From the NCBI GenBank assembly GCA_008933995.1, contig WARS01000134.1, positions 1 to 64,000 on the forward strand: a stretch of 64,000 nucleotides of DNA, written 5' to 3'. The stretch's first letter is position 1. Each line of letters starts with the position of its first letter. This DNA is from Datnioides undecimradiatus (Eukaryota; Chordata; Actinopteri; Lobotiformes; Datnioididae). This document shows, piece after piece, positions 49,107 to 62,187 of the stretch. A model generated the notes under the pieces. The model worked only from the letters and a program-made list of their open reading frames with translations, searched no databases and was not told the origin of the DNA. The translations under genes and the position numbers were made by a program.

Positions 49107-49251
49107 GCGGCTGCGCCATCAAGAACCAGTCGAGCCAGACGCTGGAGCACTGTGCCGAGCTGCTGGGCCTGGAGGAGGAGGACCTGAGGGTCAGCCTCAC
49201 CACCAGGGTCATGCTCACGACAGCAGGGGGCGCCAAAGGCACAGTCATCAA
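49107..49251 (+). CDS. myo6: myo6 coding exon 11, residues 360-408, TEDS site
   Basis: It encodes [40 protein letters not shown] and GGAKGTVIK, with the last codon split AA/A. Thr405 (49241-49243) matches the TEDS-rule position in the cardiomyopathy loop, whose threonine is reported to be phosphorylated by PAK-type kinases in myosin VI. Position 402 is alanine here and threonine in mammals. The donor is GTAAGA. Confidence 0.96.
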
Positions 49252-49263
49252 GTAAGACGCCTG

Positions 49264-49281
49264 CACACACACACACACACA
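49264..49281. repeat. (CA)n microsatellite next to exon 11 donor
   Basis: About nine CA units starting 12 bp after the exon 11 splice donor. Confidence 0.85.
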
Positions 49282-49686
49282 GATACAGATTTCAGTGTGT
49301 AAGCACTACAATAGGTGTGTATGTATATTATATTAGTGCGTCTGTATCTTCCGTGCATGTTTGGCTGATGGGGTCAAGCTGTGGCTCGTGGCTCATCAGG
49401 AAGTGTCAACTAATTATCAGCTATGATCAATATGTAACGAGGCTTTGTCGTGTTGCATGACGTCGCTCTGTCGGCTGCTTTCCCTCAAGTTAAAATACAC
49501 ACAACACACACCTGAGACACACCGATCAATCAGTTGTTGATCTGGAAATCAATAAACAATAACTGATTAAAGTGCCATTTTCCAGACAACCCTGCAGAGC
49601 AGCTCTTATGCTCACACTGACGTCACCTTTCACACGGACCACACCGTTTATCTTTAAGTACGAAATGATCAGTTAGTTGCAGCGCT

Positions 49687-49689
<3 letters not shown>

Positions 49690-49728
<39 letters not shown>
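49690..49728. repeat. (CA)n microsatellite
   Basis: About nineteen CA units in intron 11. Confidence 0.95.
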
Positions 49729-49731
<3 letters not shown>

Positions 49732-50377
49732 ACAGTTCAGCAGTGGTTCCCAGGCCTGATGACAAACGAGCGTCTGTCTGTTGAGGTGTTAATAGTTCAG
49801 CAGTGATTAAACTGCCAGTTTGAATAATTTCACAGCAGAATCATCAAACGTTGAGCCTCAACCTGCAAAAACTGATTTTTTCTGGCAGCACTTGAACACA
49901 TCGGCGATCCGTTGTAGCTTAAATGTTAGCACACAGGTGCTTATTCTCACGCCCTGCAGTTAGTCTGTGTCCACCTGATGAGTTCACCCAGTTGTTGGTC
50001 TCCACCGACTCCTTCAGCTGCTGCACGCTGCACTCTGCTCTCACATCCTCAGTCGAGCGTGTGATGTGGCTGAAAGCTCCGGAACAGCTGCTAAATGGCC
50101 CCTGTGATGAGACTGTGCTGTCTAACATCAAACTATTCATCTCATTTCAACCATTCACACGAAACCACAGCCTTATTTATTTGTTTGTTTGTTTTTAGTT
50201 TACTTTAAATCATCTAACGGCCCTTTAGATTAAAGTTTCTGTCCCTCTGAGGAGCCGCGACCCTCATGTTGGCAACCACTGCAGAGCGACGCAGTCACAT
50301 TATACGTCGACTTATTAGCACTTGTGCTAATATGCTTGCAGGAGTGATCTGCAGGGGCGCATATAGGCATGAGTAAG

Positions 50378-50381
<4 letters not shown>

Positions 50382-50425
<44 letters not shown>
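50382..50425. repeat. (CA)n microsatellite
   Basis: About twenty-two CA units, one of the longest pure dinucleotide runs in the window. Confidence 0.95.
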
Positions 50426-50426
<1 letters not shown>

Positions 50427-52284
50427 GCAGAGCAGATGGTTGATGCATCGCTCGCCTTGTTATCACCGTCCAGAGAGAGACTCGCTCCCTCCAGCTCGCA
50501 TCACAAACACACAGCGGACTGAAACGAGGCCGCAGAGCTGGTTAGTGAGTCCGACGGCGCTCTGGCAGCTGGACGCCGCGCCTCCTCGCCTTATTGTCCA
50601 CAATGACGGTCGCAAAACATTATGAGCGTCGTGGTCGAAGCCATCTGGGCTCCGAGAAACGTTTGGATGCTGAAATCAGTCTCACAGAGGTCAGTGAGTG
50701 TTGCTGGACGGACGCCGTGTATGCTCTCCTGCGTTTCCCAGAATGCTTTGCGACAGCTGCACTGAATGTGGCGTCAGTATTTGGATATTTGGCATTTACA
50801 TTTACTGAAACTGTAGCAGTCCACATGTTCTGCATGTTGAGCTGTGTTTCAGGTGTTTCGCCAGATCAGCTCTGTGATCGGCTTCACTTCCTGTCTTCGC
50901 CTCCTCTCTGTGCATGTGTCAGTGTTGTGTCTGTGTGTCAGCAGCTTGATAAACTGACTCTGGATCAGCTGTAAGACACATTTCTGTGCTCCTCTTTTCA
51001 GCCGCTGCTTGTTTTTAACTCTGTATCTGAAGCAGATGAAGGATTTCAGTCGTCGGACGTCTGGATCTGAAGTTATCAGAGAAACAAGCTGAGCAAACGT
51101 TAGCAGCAGCTCGGCTCGCCGCCCCTCCAGGACGTCCCGTGTGCGGCCGACAGCGTGGGAGAAACAGTGGTTTTTAAGGTGGAACTGCTTTATTCAGTGT
51201 TTCTCTGGGTTTGAATCAGCGGCTCTGGTTGTTTTGGAGAGGAGGGCAGGAGCCGAGCAGCGAGTCTGTGCAGAGGAGGAACCTTTTGGAGCGGCCATTT
51301 TGACATGTGACCATGTGCGAACACAGCGCCACGATGGAAATCTTTAAAGTCACGTTTCTGAACACGTGTTTTTTTTGCTGAACGCACCTTAATGCATCAA
51401 CAAATCAGACTCCGATGCACAGTTCCTCACCTGCACCTGCTGCAGAACACACTGCACACCCCGAGAGCCTCTGAAGCCAAAAGATGTATTTTCTCTGTTT
51501 GTTCCTGTAAAACTTTATTACTCACTGTCTGTATCACCTCATACCCCTGCGGTCTCAGCAGAGTCCTGTAGTCGCACAAAACTAACACAAAACAAACTAA
51601 AAACACGACGAGTGGTCTGATTTCAGCAGGAAGCCTCGTCCTCGGAGCCTCTGAGAGCGAGGGGATCCCTGTTTGCCGGCTGTCCTTACTGGAGGTGACC
51701 TTTATGGTCTGCTGCAGCCTGAGAGGGATCACACATTATGCTGATAGAAAACATCCTCCTTTAATGTTATTAATGGCCTCGGCTTTAGGGAGGCGAGGTG
51801 AATAAAAGCACAGTTTGTCCGGGCGAGGAGGCGTGGGATGGAAGCCGAGGCAGTTTCTGGTTTGAATCGACTTTGTGTTCAGATTCTTAGCTTTGAGGTG
51901 TGTTCTGTATCGGTTTATGCAGGATTCTGTGTTTTCTCCGTCACGCGGCTGCACCTCGTGTGCACATGCATTGAAATTCTCTGTAGTCACTGAAGGCACC
52001 GACTGCGACGGGCCTGATTTACATGTACTCTGCTAAATTAAATGTGACAGTTAGCGTGTTGGAGCACATATGGCCTCTCCGCCTGTGCTCTGAACTTCAC
52101 ACACACTGAGGTGTGTTTGTGTGGATGTGACATCACAGCGTTTGACTCAGCTCAGCAGCAGCACGTCGTGTCGCTGAAGTTAGTGCAAGTGCTTCATTAA
52201 TCGGTTAATAATGAATTTAAGTTTGTCAGCTGATTGCAGGCTGCAGGAGTAACATACCTTATACCTGACCCTAAAGATGGCCGA

Positions 52285-52341
52285 CTGGTGTCTGACTGCA
52301 GCACAGCTCATAAGCCCCGCCCCCTGGTGTCTGGCTGCAGA
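52285..52341 (+). repeat. Dispersed CTGCAG(T/C)ACAGCTC repeat, copy 3
   Basis: CTGGTGTCTGACTGCAGCAC, AGCTCATAAGCCCCGCCCCC and TGGTGTCTGGCTGCAG form about one and a half units of the family seen reversed at 38197-38270. Confidence 0.75.
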
Positions 52342-55055
52342 CGTTAGCCTTTAGCGCAGCCTCACAGAGCTGCCAGCAATGTTTCAAAGTCCTGATTGAA
52401 GCGTTTCCTCCTGTTTTGTGGAGCAACTGTAACCGAGGGCTCATGAATTAAATGCTAACAGCCCGACAGCGATGACGAAAATGATGATTAAAGCGTGTGG
52501 ACACCAGCGTGACGTGGGTAAAGACTTTAAACGAGCTCGAGGGCGAGAAATGAGGCGCCTACAAACAGACGGGCAGCCGGGCCCATGCACAGCTTTACCA
52601 ATCGGCTGCAGCTTAACGAGATAAATGCGGAGCTGTGAAGCGTCGCGGAGGAGGAGCGGGAGCTGGGCCGAGCATCAGACCGTTTCTACGGCTCAGTGCT
52701 CGACGTCAAGGGAGAGCTTCAGGTATTAGAAGGTTCCTCGGGCTCGGAGCTGGAGTCAACAGATACCCTGAACAAACCCCACCAGCAGACTGCGCCGCTC
52801 CTCCACGGCGGGTCCAGCACAGCTAATAACTTAATACTCAGAGCGGTGGAGATGATGAGGCGGGAGAGCAGAGACACGACCTCACGCCGCCAGGCAGTGA
52901 TGAGAAAATGATGCGAGGCTCATATTCAGACCTCTCAGGAGCCTGTTCAGAGGCCAGCCCGAGCCGCCGCAGCAGTTTAACTGAGGTAATACACATAAAA
53001 GCTGACCAAACGTCAACTAAACCAATATTAAAATACATTCTGATAAGCAGGAAATGCCAATTAGCAAGATCATTTAACTCATTTGTTGAGGTATTTAATG
53101 TCTGCTGCTGCCGAACAGACGCAAAGAGTTAAATGAATTCAATAAAATGCAAATAAAAGCAAATCCTGTGACACTGTGACCTCACTGACACCTAAAGGTC
53201 CCGTGTGCAGGAGTTAATATTGATAATTATGTTTTCGTTCATGCACAAGTGTCTGTTGCTGCTGACAAGCTGCTGATATCTGCAGTTTAAATCCCCACTG
53301 CACCAAAAACAGATGCCAACATCTGGCTCCTGCCCTCAGTCTGAATGTGTCCAATCAGGATTCAAACCCTGCGTCACATGACTCTACAGCAGTAACAGGT
53401 GTTTACCAGCAGTAGCAGGTAGACGTTGGCGTGCAAACAGCTGATTAACCAGGAGCATCGCTGCTGTTTACAGTCTGTGGGAACAACAGTCTGGACTTCC
53501 TGTCGTGCAGGATGCAGCGCCGGCAGGGCGGCCATGTTGGCGTGTTCCTGTCTGCTGTAACTCTAACAGCAGAAATCTGATTTGGACGATAATCAGTAGA
53601 GTCACTTTCCTCGAGAACGATTCAGCTGCTGGAGACGCCAAACTGACTTTTGCTGCTGTCTGCACGGATTGAAACGTTGTTCTGAGACAGCAGCTCGTGT
53701 TCGGGAGGTCCACGCTGTCTTCTCAGCGTTTACAGGGACGCTGGTGTCTTGACTCCACGTGGAGACGTCGCTCACCTCCGTCCTCTGGGCGTCCTCGCCG
53801 CTGACAGACAGACGCGCAGGCTTGTCCACATTTAGCCTGAACCCGGCCGCTCTGAAGCCTGGGATTGCTTTGTTGGCAGCTCGGCGCCAGCGCGCACCGT
53901 CTGAATGCCAAGCCGCTCGCTTCAATTTCAAACCTCCCACGCTAATGTTTATTTCCCCTCTTTCATCCGAGCGGAGAGCGGAGAGAGGAGAGAGGAGCCG
54001 GGGCAGGCGAATTAAAAGCTGCTTCCCGTCCTCGTCCGTCTCTCTGAGTGTCAGCTGACGACGCCCGGCCTGTCAGTTACACTCTCTGTGAACGGACGAG
54101 TGTCTGACAGATCCCGGCGACGCTTTCATCCCCTCTGCTCGCCGCCTTTGTTCGCTTTCTTCTCCCAGAGTCCGACAGTCACAGTAATTTGGTACAACTG
54201 CAGCAAACAAAGAGTCGGCCCGGTGCAGCCTCTTCACTGTAAATAGAGGCCGAGATAATTAGTGTTTGGACACTTTGGATGGATGGACCTTCAGTCGGTC
54301 GCACGCCGCCTCCTGAAATTTCGGGACCCCCAGAAGAGGGCGCTGTTCTTCCAGAGCAGACAGAGTTCCTGCTGGCGGCAGATGGTGGAGGGGATGAAGA
54401 GCTGATGGGAGAAATCACTTCCAACATGTTTATTCTCTCCATTAAAGCCAAAAAGAAAAACCTTTCGACTGAGAAAGCAAAAGATCCTCTTTGCATGAGG
54501 AGGCTGCAGGCTTTCTGGTGACGGCAGATGGTTGGAGGGATGGTAAAAAAAAAAAAAAAGGTCTCCAACATGTTTATCATCCCCTTCAGGGAGGTGGAGG
54601 AGGACTGACGGGAAGCTGCACAACAAAACTGTGAGTTTTATGGGAAATGCCGCCTTCATATTCAGACACAGCACAACAAAGTGTTTCAGACTCTTCCCAC
54701 TGGATCGTTCTCCAGCTGAGGAGCAAAGTCTGACCTTTGGAGCTGGAAGACACACGATTCAGCTGCTTCGTGACTGAACGTTTGTGTCAAAATGAGATTT
54801 TGTTGGACGGATTCGGAGAAGATGCGTCTCCAGATTGAACTGGAGATTAATAAGCCCCCGGAGAGCGAAGAGTCCATCCAGTCAGCTGATGTCTGCATGA
54901 CGCAGGGAGCTTTCAGTCACCAGATCAGGCTTCTTCCTGTTTTAACCACCGACAACACAAACAACTGCATTTTTATAGAAATACCAGACTAATACCAGTG
55001 AATCACAAGAGTTAATCTTAGAAAACGCTTATTAGACAAATAAGCATGGAGCTGG

Positions 55056-55122
55056 AGGTGGTTAGCTTAGCTTATCATCGCTTAGCTTAGCATAAATCCA
55101 GAAGTATAGGGTAAACAGCTGG
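55056..55122. repeat. Dispersed GTTAGCTTAGC repeat, copy 3
   Basis: GGTGGTTAGCTTAGCTTATC followed by CGCTTAGCTTAGCATAAATCC and GGGTAAACAGCTGG. It resembles the copies near 26258 and 38319 and extends further right than either. Confidence 0.6.
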
Positions 55123-56478
55123 TTTTATTGACGACGCCTCAAACGTGATGTCGTCTGCAGCTGGTTTAAAGAACAAAGGGCGTGTTGGGTGTTTGAACAG
55201 CCAATCAGCTCGTAGTGATGTCACTTACAAGCTGCCAGATTGGTGACGTCACAACATCTCCTCGTAACGATGGAGCTGCTCCAGGAGAAGCTCAGAGCGA
55301 TCGGAGAGCCTGGACGTGCAGGAGCCGACTCCAGCTCCTGATTCATCGCTTCATTTATCAGACTTCTCTGGAGACACAAAGCACCTTATTCTACCTTAAA
55401 AGTGTTTAAAGCGTATGTAGCAGAACCAAAGTCCTAACAGGCACGTCTCGCCACTCAGCAGCCATCTTGGCAGCGCTCCAGGGCAGTTTCAGGGCTCCCG
55501 AAGCCAGACTCCCAGATCTAAATCTGTCACAGTGGATGTGCAGAAAGACAAATCAGTCACATCTGATTAAAGCTGCTCAGAGTGTTTGGTGAGTTTGTCC
55601 CAAACACCGTTCTCCACCTGCTTTACTTCATCTACACGAGCTTTCTTGACGCCGGTCGACTCGTTTCACTACAATTCAGTCGACCAAGCTCTGCAGCCTC
55701 TGCTTCCTGTCACCAAACCACCTGAGGAACCACCTGATTGGCTGGATGTGTCACCTGGAAACACACTTGGATGTGAGACATCAGTGGTGATGTCTCTGCT
55801 GCCGTGTCGCCGCCGGTTTGTTCACCAGTTCTGCGTCTGATTTAGTTTAAATACAGAAACGCCTCCGACTGGGAGTTACAGTGGCTCGTGCCTACGGTTT
55901 GTAGCTACATGATGTGAAAGCAGTGTTAGCATCTGTCGAAACACGTCGACACAGTGATAATGAAGCTTTATTTCCTGTCTCCACAGCCCTGAAACTGAAT
56001 AAAACTTTAAAACCTTTTACTTTAGGGGTGAACATCTCCCACGTAAACACCCGGCAGGCCGTCAGCCGCTCAGAGCAGCAGCTGCTGAAGCCGAACAGGC
56101 TGAAGGTTGAGTCTAATCCAAGCAGTTACTGCACTAAGGTGCACAGTGTCACAGATTACAGCTCCAATGGAAGTGGATAAAACCAGAGCAGTGGGTGAAC
56201 TTGAGAGACGCGGCGGGTTGGACCCCCGTGCTGCATCACCTGGGCTGCTTATGTATTTGTCCGGGTTGTGTAAGCGAGAGTGCGGATGGCTCTGTGTGAG
56301 GGCCGAGAGAGGAGGGGGCGACGAGGAGAGAGAGCGTGGGAGTGCGATTACATTCAGAGAATTAAAATCTGATATTTGTCTCTTTGTTTCCTTTATTCCT
56401 GCATTATTTTCTGCTCCACACTCTTTGGTAGCAGAAATCCAATTATGTGCCGTGACAGTGAAACAAATCGAAGCAGTA

Positions 56479-56503
56479 AGTGTGTGTGTGTGTGTGTGTG
56501 TGT
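56479..56503. repeat. (TG)n microsatellite
   Basis: About twelve TG units in intron 11. Confidence 0.95.
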
Positions 56504-56840
56504 GATCTTATTGTGTAACCCGATTTCTCAGAGTAACCCAGTTTCTGTGTGTGCACGCAAACGCGATTACAGAGGAAGGAGCGAGGAGTCGAGAAGAGCA
56601 GACGGAGACGTCCGACTGGTTGAAGACGCTGATCTGTGGGTTTGATTCCTGTTGATTCAGTTCAGCTCTTTAAGGTTTAATGGCATTTGTTTTTAAGCAA
56701 AGGCATTTCTGCAGCGACTCCCATGATCCCATGCTGCCTAACCACCCCGCCAGACTGCGTCTTTTGTTATTGTTTTGACGTAGAGACCCCTAGTGGTGGG
56801 AAAATGACATGTGGTCCTTTAAAGTAGCTGCATGTCCTTG

Positions 56841-57017
56841 GCTGAATCAGTCTGAGGGAACCTGACATGCTGCAGCTGAATCAGTCTGAGGGAACCTGAC
56901 ATGCTGCTGCAGCTGAATCAGTCTGAGGGAACCTGACATGCTGCTGCAGCTGAATCAGTCTGAGGGAACCTGACATGCTGCTGCAGCTGAATCAGTCTGA
57001 GGGAACCTGACATGCTG
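56841..57017. repeat. 34/37-bp minisatellite, five copies
   Basis: GCTGAATCAGTCTGAGGGAA followed by CCTGACATGCT begins at 56841, 56875, 56912, 56949 and 56986. The first spacing is 34 and the others 37, differing by one CTG. Copies are almost identical, so the expansion is young. Confidence 0.95.
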
Positions 57018-58086
57018 CGCTGTCTCTGTGCTCCGTTTTCAGGCTTTGGAAAGTCCGGCTTGTTCCTATTGGCTGTTCCACACATGTGGATGTGCATGCG
57101 CGTCGCTGCAGACTTAAAGAGGATGATGAGAACATGGAGATCTGTGTGCAGAGCCCCATAGATGTGGGACTTTATGGACAGATACTGGTCTTAGAGGGAA
57201 AGAGACCCAACATGTCTGCTGAGGGTTCTGCATTTTGTGTCCAAATCATAAATGATGCCTTCTGCAGCTCTAATGTTGGCCCAACCAGCTGTGACCACAG
57301 CCTGTTTTCCATAAATAGTGTTTTTCCATAACCTTCACCAGACTGGTTGCAGAAATAAGACAGCGCTGGCATTAAAAGTAATCTGATTACTGATACGGCT
57401 GGGCTGTTGATGGTAGTTTTGGGGGGAAGTGACAGCTGATCGTTGTCAGAAAGTTTTCCCGCTGCTGAAGTCCGCAGACCATCTCACTTCCTCCACGCCG
57501 CTGATCCCGATGGGTCGGCTGCAGGCGTGAAGATGTGCTCATTATTCTGAGGGTTTCTGCATGAATGGGAAGCGTCTCGCAGCCACGCCGGGTCATCGTG
57601 ACTCAGGCTGCAGGAATGTAATTTGCGAGATGACACAGTTCAGGATAATCCAAACAAACAGCTCACTAAATGCATAATGAAGTCGTAGAAGCACTCAAAC
57701 CTGAAGTCTCCTAATTACAAGTCAACAAAGTGACTCAACGCCGGCGCCGCCGTTGATGCTTTTAAGGATAAATGAGACTCAGTCGCCCAGTTTGTGCTGT
57801 GAAGGAGTCAGAAGACGCTCGAATCAACAGGATCGTTTGTTTTCCTCTGCTGCAGCCAAACACACAGTTTGTTATTAACAGCGGACTCATCTGAACCGGT
57901 GCTCCTGGGTCGTGGCAGCGTCTTTGAGGGAAAAGTTTAATGAGCGCTAACGGCTAACTGCTAACACTCGGTGGTGAACCTGCCACGGCTCACGATGTGA
58001 CTGTTGGGCCAGTTATAAACATGATTTCAGCCCCGTCCGGATGATGAGTCATAAACAAACACAGCCATTGTTCCCTATGTTGTGCT

Positions 58087-58156
58087 GCAACACGGCCGGG
58101 GCATCGGCTGCAGCGCCGCAACACGGCCGGGGCATCGGCTGCAGCGCTGCAACACG
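58087..58156. repeat. 31-bp GC-rich tandem repeat, 2.3 copies
   Basis: GCAACACGGCCGGGGCATCG plus GCTGCAGCGC is repeated at 58087 and 58118 with one difference; a third copy starts at 58149 and stops after GCAACACG. Confidence 0.9.
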
Positions 58157-61100
58157 CAATCAATTGCTACACAAACAGTGGTCTCCTGGGTGAAAGTCCT
58201 GCTTCTTTGGCTCGTCCACCCTGTGCTCGGTGCGAACAGTAAAAGTAACTTCAGGCGTGTTCTTGCTCTGGTTAAACTCACCCGACTCTTCAGATTCCTG
58301 CACCTCGACCGAACTTTGTAGCATCTTTCAGCTCGTTGTTTTGGTTTAGATGCAGAGCTACCGTTTGGATTCATTCTTATATTTACGGTGATGATGATGT
58401 GCACGAGCTGCTCAACAGGAAGCAGCAGACAGACGGGGTCAGAGGTGAGCTGGTGGACAAACTGGAGTCCCTCAGGAGCTGGTGGAGACCAAAACCAGAG
58501 CTAAAACAGTGAAGCTCAGACGTCACCTTCAGGTGGACCCGATGTTTCTATGCTACATGTCAACTTTCATGCATTCATACGCTGATGGCAGATGTTTGCT
58601 GCTCTTCAGGAAGGAATCATTCATTCATACTCCAGTGGATCAGGACCTGCGAATAGTTTGTGGTTCATGTCTTGATTTGCAGTCCAGAGACGCCGGGGAT
58701 CGACTCACCAATCCTCAGATTACTGGAGATGTTGATGCTTCTCCGTGTGTGCTGGATGTGTTCATAGGCTGCTAACTGTGCACAAGTTTGCTGGGAATCA
58801 TAATCAGTGTTGTGTTTTCACTTTATTGCAGGTTTAAGTGTTCATTTTTTGGGTGTTTTGGATGCAGACTGTGGCGTCAGATGAGAAAACACAATCATGA
58901 GGTCGATTATAAAGACCTGGTTTGTTCTTTTTAGTAGTTTTGGAGGTAAAATAGAAAGTTAAATGTCGACAAGTGAGTTAAAGGACAGTGGAGCTGAAGT
59001 GAAGAAGAGGAAAGTGTTTTTTTGGTGAAGTGGAGAAAGATGGAGTGGGATGACGGAAAGAAAATCAAGTTCAGACTCAAAAACAGGAGCAGAGTGAACA
59101 TCAGATAACACGAAGAGACAAAAAGATGGGAAGAGAGTGACGGCGGACAGATTATAGCCGCAGACAGGCAGGGTCGCACGGCGCTTTGACTCGGTACAGG
59201 GAACATCTAACGTGAGTGTAATTCCAACACAGCGACGGGCCGAGAGAAAGAACGAGTGGGAGGGCGACGAGAAGATGGGAGATGCCAATCACGACGACCC
59301 CGCCGGGTGAGGTCAGCAGTTAACAGCTTGAGAGCGTCGAGGGTGGGGTGGGATTAGCCCGTCAACCTGGCAGCCAGACGTGCCATTAAACAAACCTGCA
59401 GAATACGTCTGTGGTCTCGCCCTGAAAGCTGCTCTGAATTCAGCCAAAAGTCGTCTGCCATCGCTCTCTGCCTCAGAGCTCCTCCCGCTCTGGGAAGACA
59501 CGCAGCCTGTGGACAGAGAAGAACGTGACTTTTCCTTTAATCTGCTCACAGCGTGTTTTCAGGTGGACTGGAGGCACCTGCCGTGACATTAGCTTCACTG
59601 AGAGACTTGCACTGCGATCAAATAATTAAAACAAAGATAAACCAAATTATGTGAAATGTGAAGTCACATCACAGGCGTGCAGGTCTGCAGCTTCTGCAGC
59701 CTGGAGATGTCATCAAATGCTAACTGCTGGCTAACAGCCATGCTAGCTAACCGCAGACAGGAGCTGGTATGCAGAGTTGCACTGGGTTCTTCGTTAACTC
59801 TGCCTTCTCCCTCACTGCCTTCTCTCCGGTTGGGAATCAGGTTGTGCAGCTGCACCTAAAACAAGCTGCAGCTGTCCCTGTGTTTAGCTTCAGTAGCTGT
59901 CCTGCACCTCTGGGTCCCTGGTAGTCTTGTTATTAAACCTCATGCCATTTGTAACTGGCGCAGTGTCTCGTATGCTGAGCCAGAGAGTAGGATGAGTCGA
60001 TGGCGAGTTGGTGCAACCAGAAGAAGCCTGTGTTTCCAATGGGCTGGGAGCCGTCGCCATGATGGAGAATCAGAGCCTCGTCCCGCCAGTTTGCTCCCTC
60101 AGAGGCCTCAGGACGGTGCACAGAGCTCTTCGTTGATCCGGTGGGATGAGTTTTACTTGTTGACGGCGACAACGAGCACGCTCCTGTTAACGCCCCGCAG
60201 CTGATGCACCTTCTCCGGTCCTGGAGGCTGCCTGTATTGCTCGGGTTTAGCATCGAGCGTCATGGTGAAATCACAAATCCTGCAGCTGGTCCCAAACAAA
60301 CAGATGTAATGTAGGCTGCGATGTGAGGCAGAATACTGACACACAAAAGTTTGTTGCTTGCAGCGTGCACACAACCACGCCACACGTTGTTTGTCTGCAA
60401 CAGGAAAGAGGTTTACAGCTGACAGAAAGTTTGGTTTTTGACCTCGCTGCACCTTCGAAAGCAGAGGGAAGTGGTTTTCATAGCTTCCCTGTCTGCAGTG
60501 TCAGGACATCTCTCCTACTGTTGACGGAGGACTGAATCGGAAAGAGAGATTTAAGTTTTGCTGCTGTAGCGTCAGAATATTTCAACACAACCCTCGGGTT
60601 CCTCTCGGTTCTGCGTCAGAACGTCTCTGACGGCGGAGAACTCCACTTTTATTCCCATGTGGCGTTTTTGTGGAGCAGCTGCAGACCAGCCGGCATCTTC
60701 TACACGAAGCGACATCAGTAATTACACCGAGCAGGGGAGAGGAAAACATTCAGGCCGCAGAGGCTCATGGGGAATACATATTAGACTACTTGTACGATTA
60801 GTGTTCTGACATTATACCGCCCTGGCATTTAGACCTCTTGGTTTTTAAATGAGAGGAGCTCACCGCAGTATTAAAACCTCTGGCTGCGGCGCTGCAGCTC
60901 CGACGAGCCGGCGGCATGAATTAAACATGGCAGGTAGTGTGGAGAGAGGGCAGGGGTGAAGGTGAGCAGCTGTGGGAGTGTTGACAGGCGGTAAGTCGGG
61001 TTCTAAGGTCCGCTGTGTGGTCGACACTTTTCTAAACCTGAGCTTTTCAGTTTAGCTGTTAAACTTTGAGTGATATTCACGAGTTATCTGGGCTGTTTCA

Positions 61101-61949
61101 GGAAACCAACGACTTCCTGAAGTAAGCATCCAGAGCTTTGAGAAGCAGCTGGAGCTCAGCTCAGTCAGCAACGTTTCAATCACTTTAAGATTCAAGGTGA
61201 AAAACGAACTTTCTTACGATTTAAAATGCAGCATGCAACAGATACGAGCTGATGTATGATCCTGTATGTTTTTCAAGTCATCTTGAGGACTGTCTTTAAA
61301 ACAGCAGTGCTCAGATCATGTTCCTGATAAACTGTATCTGCTGTCTTGTCTCTGCAGGTGAGTGATCATAGAGATAATTAGGAATATTACAGGAAGAGTG
61401 CAGGCTGCAGTGTGTCTCTATGATCCTCACTCTGCAGCCACTGCACACCTAATAGAGGCTGTGGTCCAAAGATCACATAGGCTGCAGTGTATGGAGAATA
61501 TTATGGATCCAAGATGAAACTGACAGAGGGTCTGAGGAATAGCTCCACGAGTGCATCAGTACGCAGTGAGACTGCTGATACTTCAGTGACCGGGGTCACA
61601 GAGTCCAACTTGACCAATAACTTATCGATTATTGAGAAACTCATCAACAGATTAATCAACAATGGAGGTCATAGTCAGCTGCAGCTCTGATTTAGTGCTT
61701 TTTATCATTATTTGTCTCCATCTTCCTTTCTTCACGTATACTAAAAGACCGAGGCCTGTCGACAGCAGCTCCATTTGCAGCTTTGCTCTGTTTATAGCTT
61801 GTACATCCGCAGTTCGAGGTCTAAGAATATTGGCTGGTTGAAGTCTTCGTGGTGTGTTCAAGTGCACCTCTGTGGCCCAGACAGGAGAGCGATCGACCAT
61901 CATCGGTTGTTTGATGTCAGTTTGGTGTCTCCTCTTTGCTCCTGCAGTG

Positions 61950-61969
61950 TCCCCGCAGCAGTGCGGGGA
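61950..61969. other. Perfect 8-bp hairpin
   Basis: TCCCCGCA, loop GCAG, TGCGGGGA. It lies deep in intron 11 and no flanking structure supports an RNA gene. Confidence 0.5.
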
Positions 61970-62163
61970 TGTTAGTCTGACAGTGGTCGTGATGCTAACG
62001 AGGGGGCGGTGACATCTGCCCTCAAATCACCTGTTGGGTGCAACAATACCGGACCAATGGGAACGGAAGTCAAGGTCAAACCAAAGTCACGATGAGAGTG
62101 AAAATCACATGGCTTTAAAGATGTGGCAGGTAAACACAGCTGTTGAAGCCCTGTTTACATTAA

Positions 62164-62187
62164 TGTGTGTGTGTGTGTGTGTGTGTA
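62164..62187. repeat. (TG)n microsatellite
   Basis: About twelve TG units, ending in TATATGC. Confidence 0.95.

Noticed and set aside
57086-57331. 81-codon frame with ordinary-looking composition
   Set aside because: No recognised family and no splice sites that would join it to myo6 in frame; probably chance.
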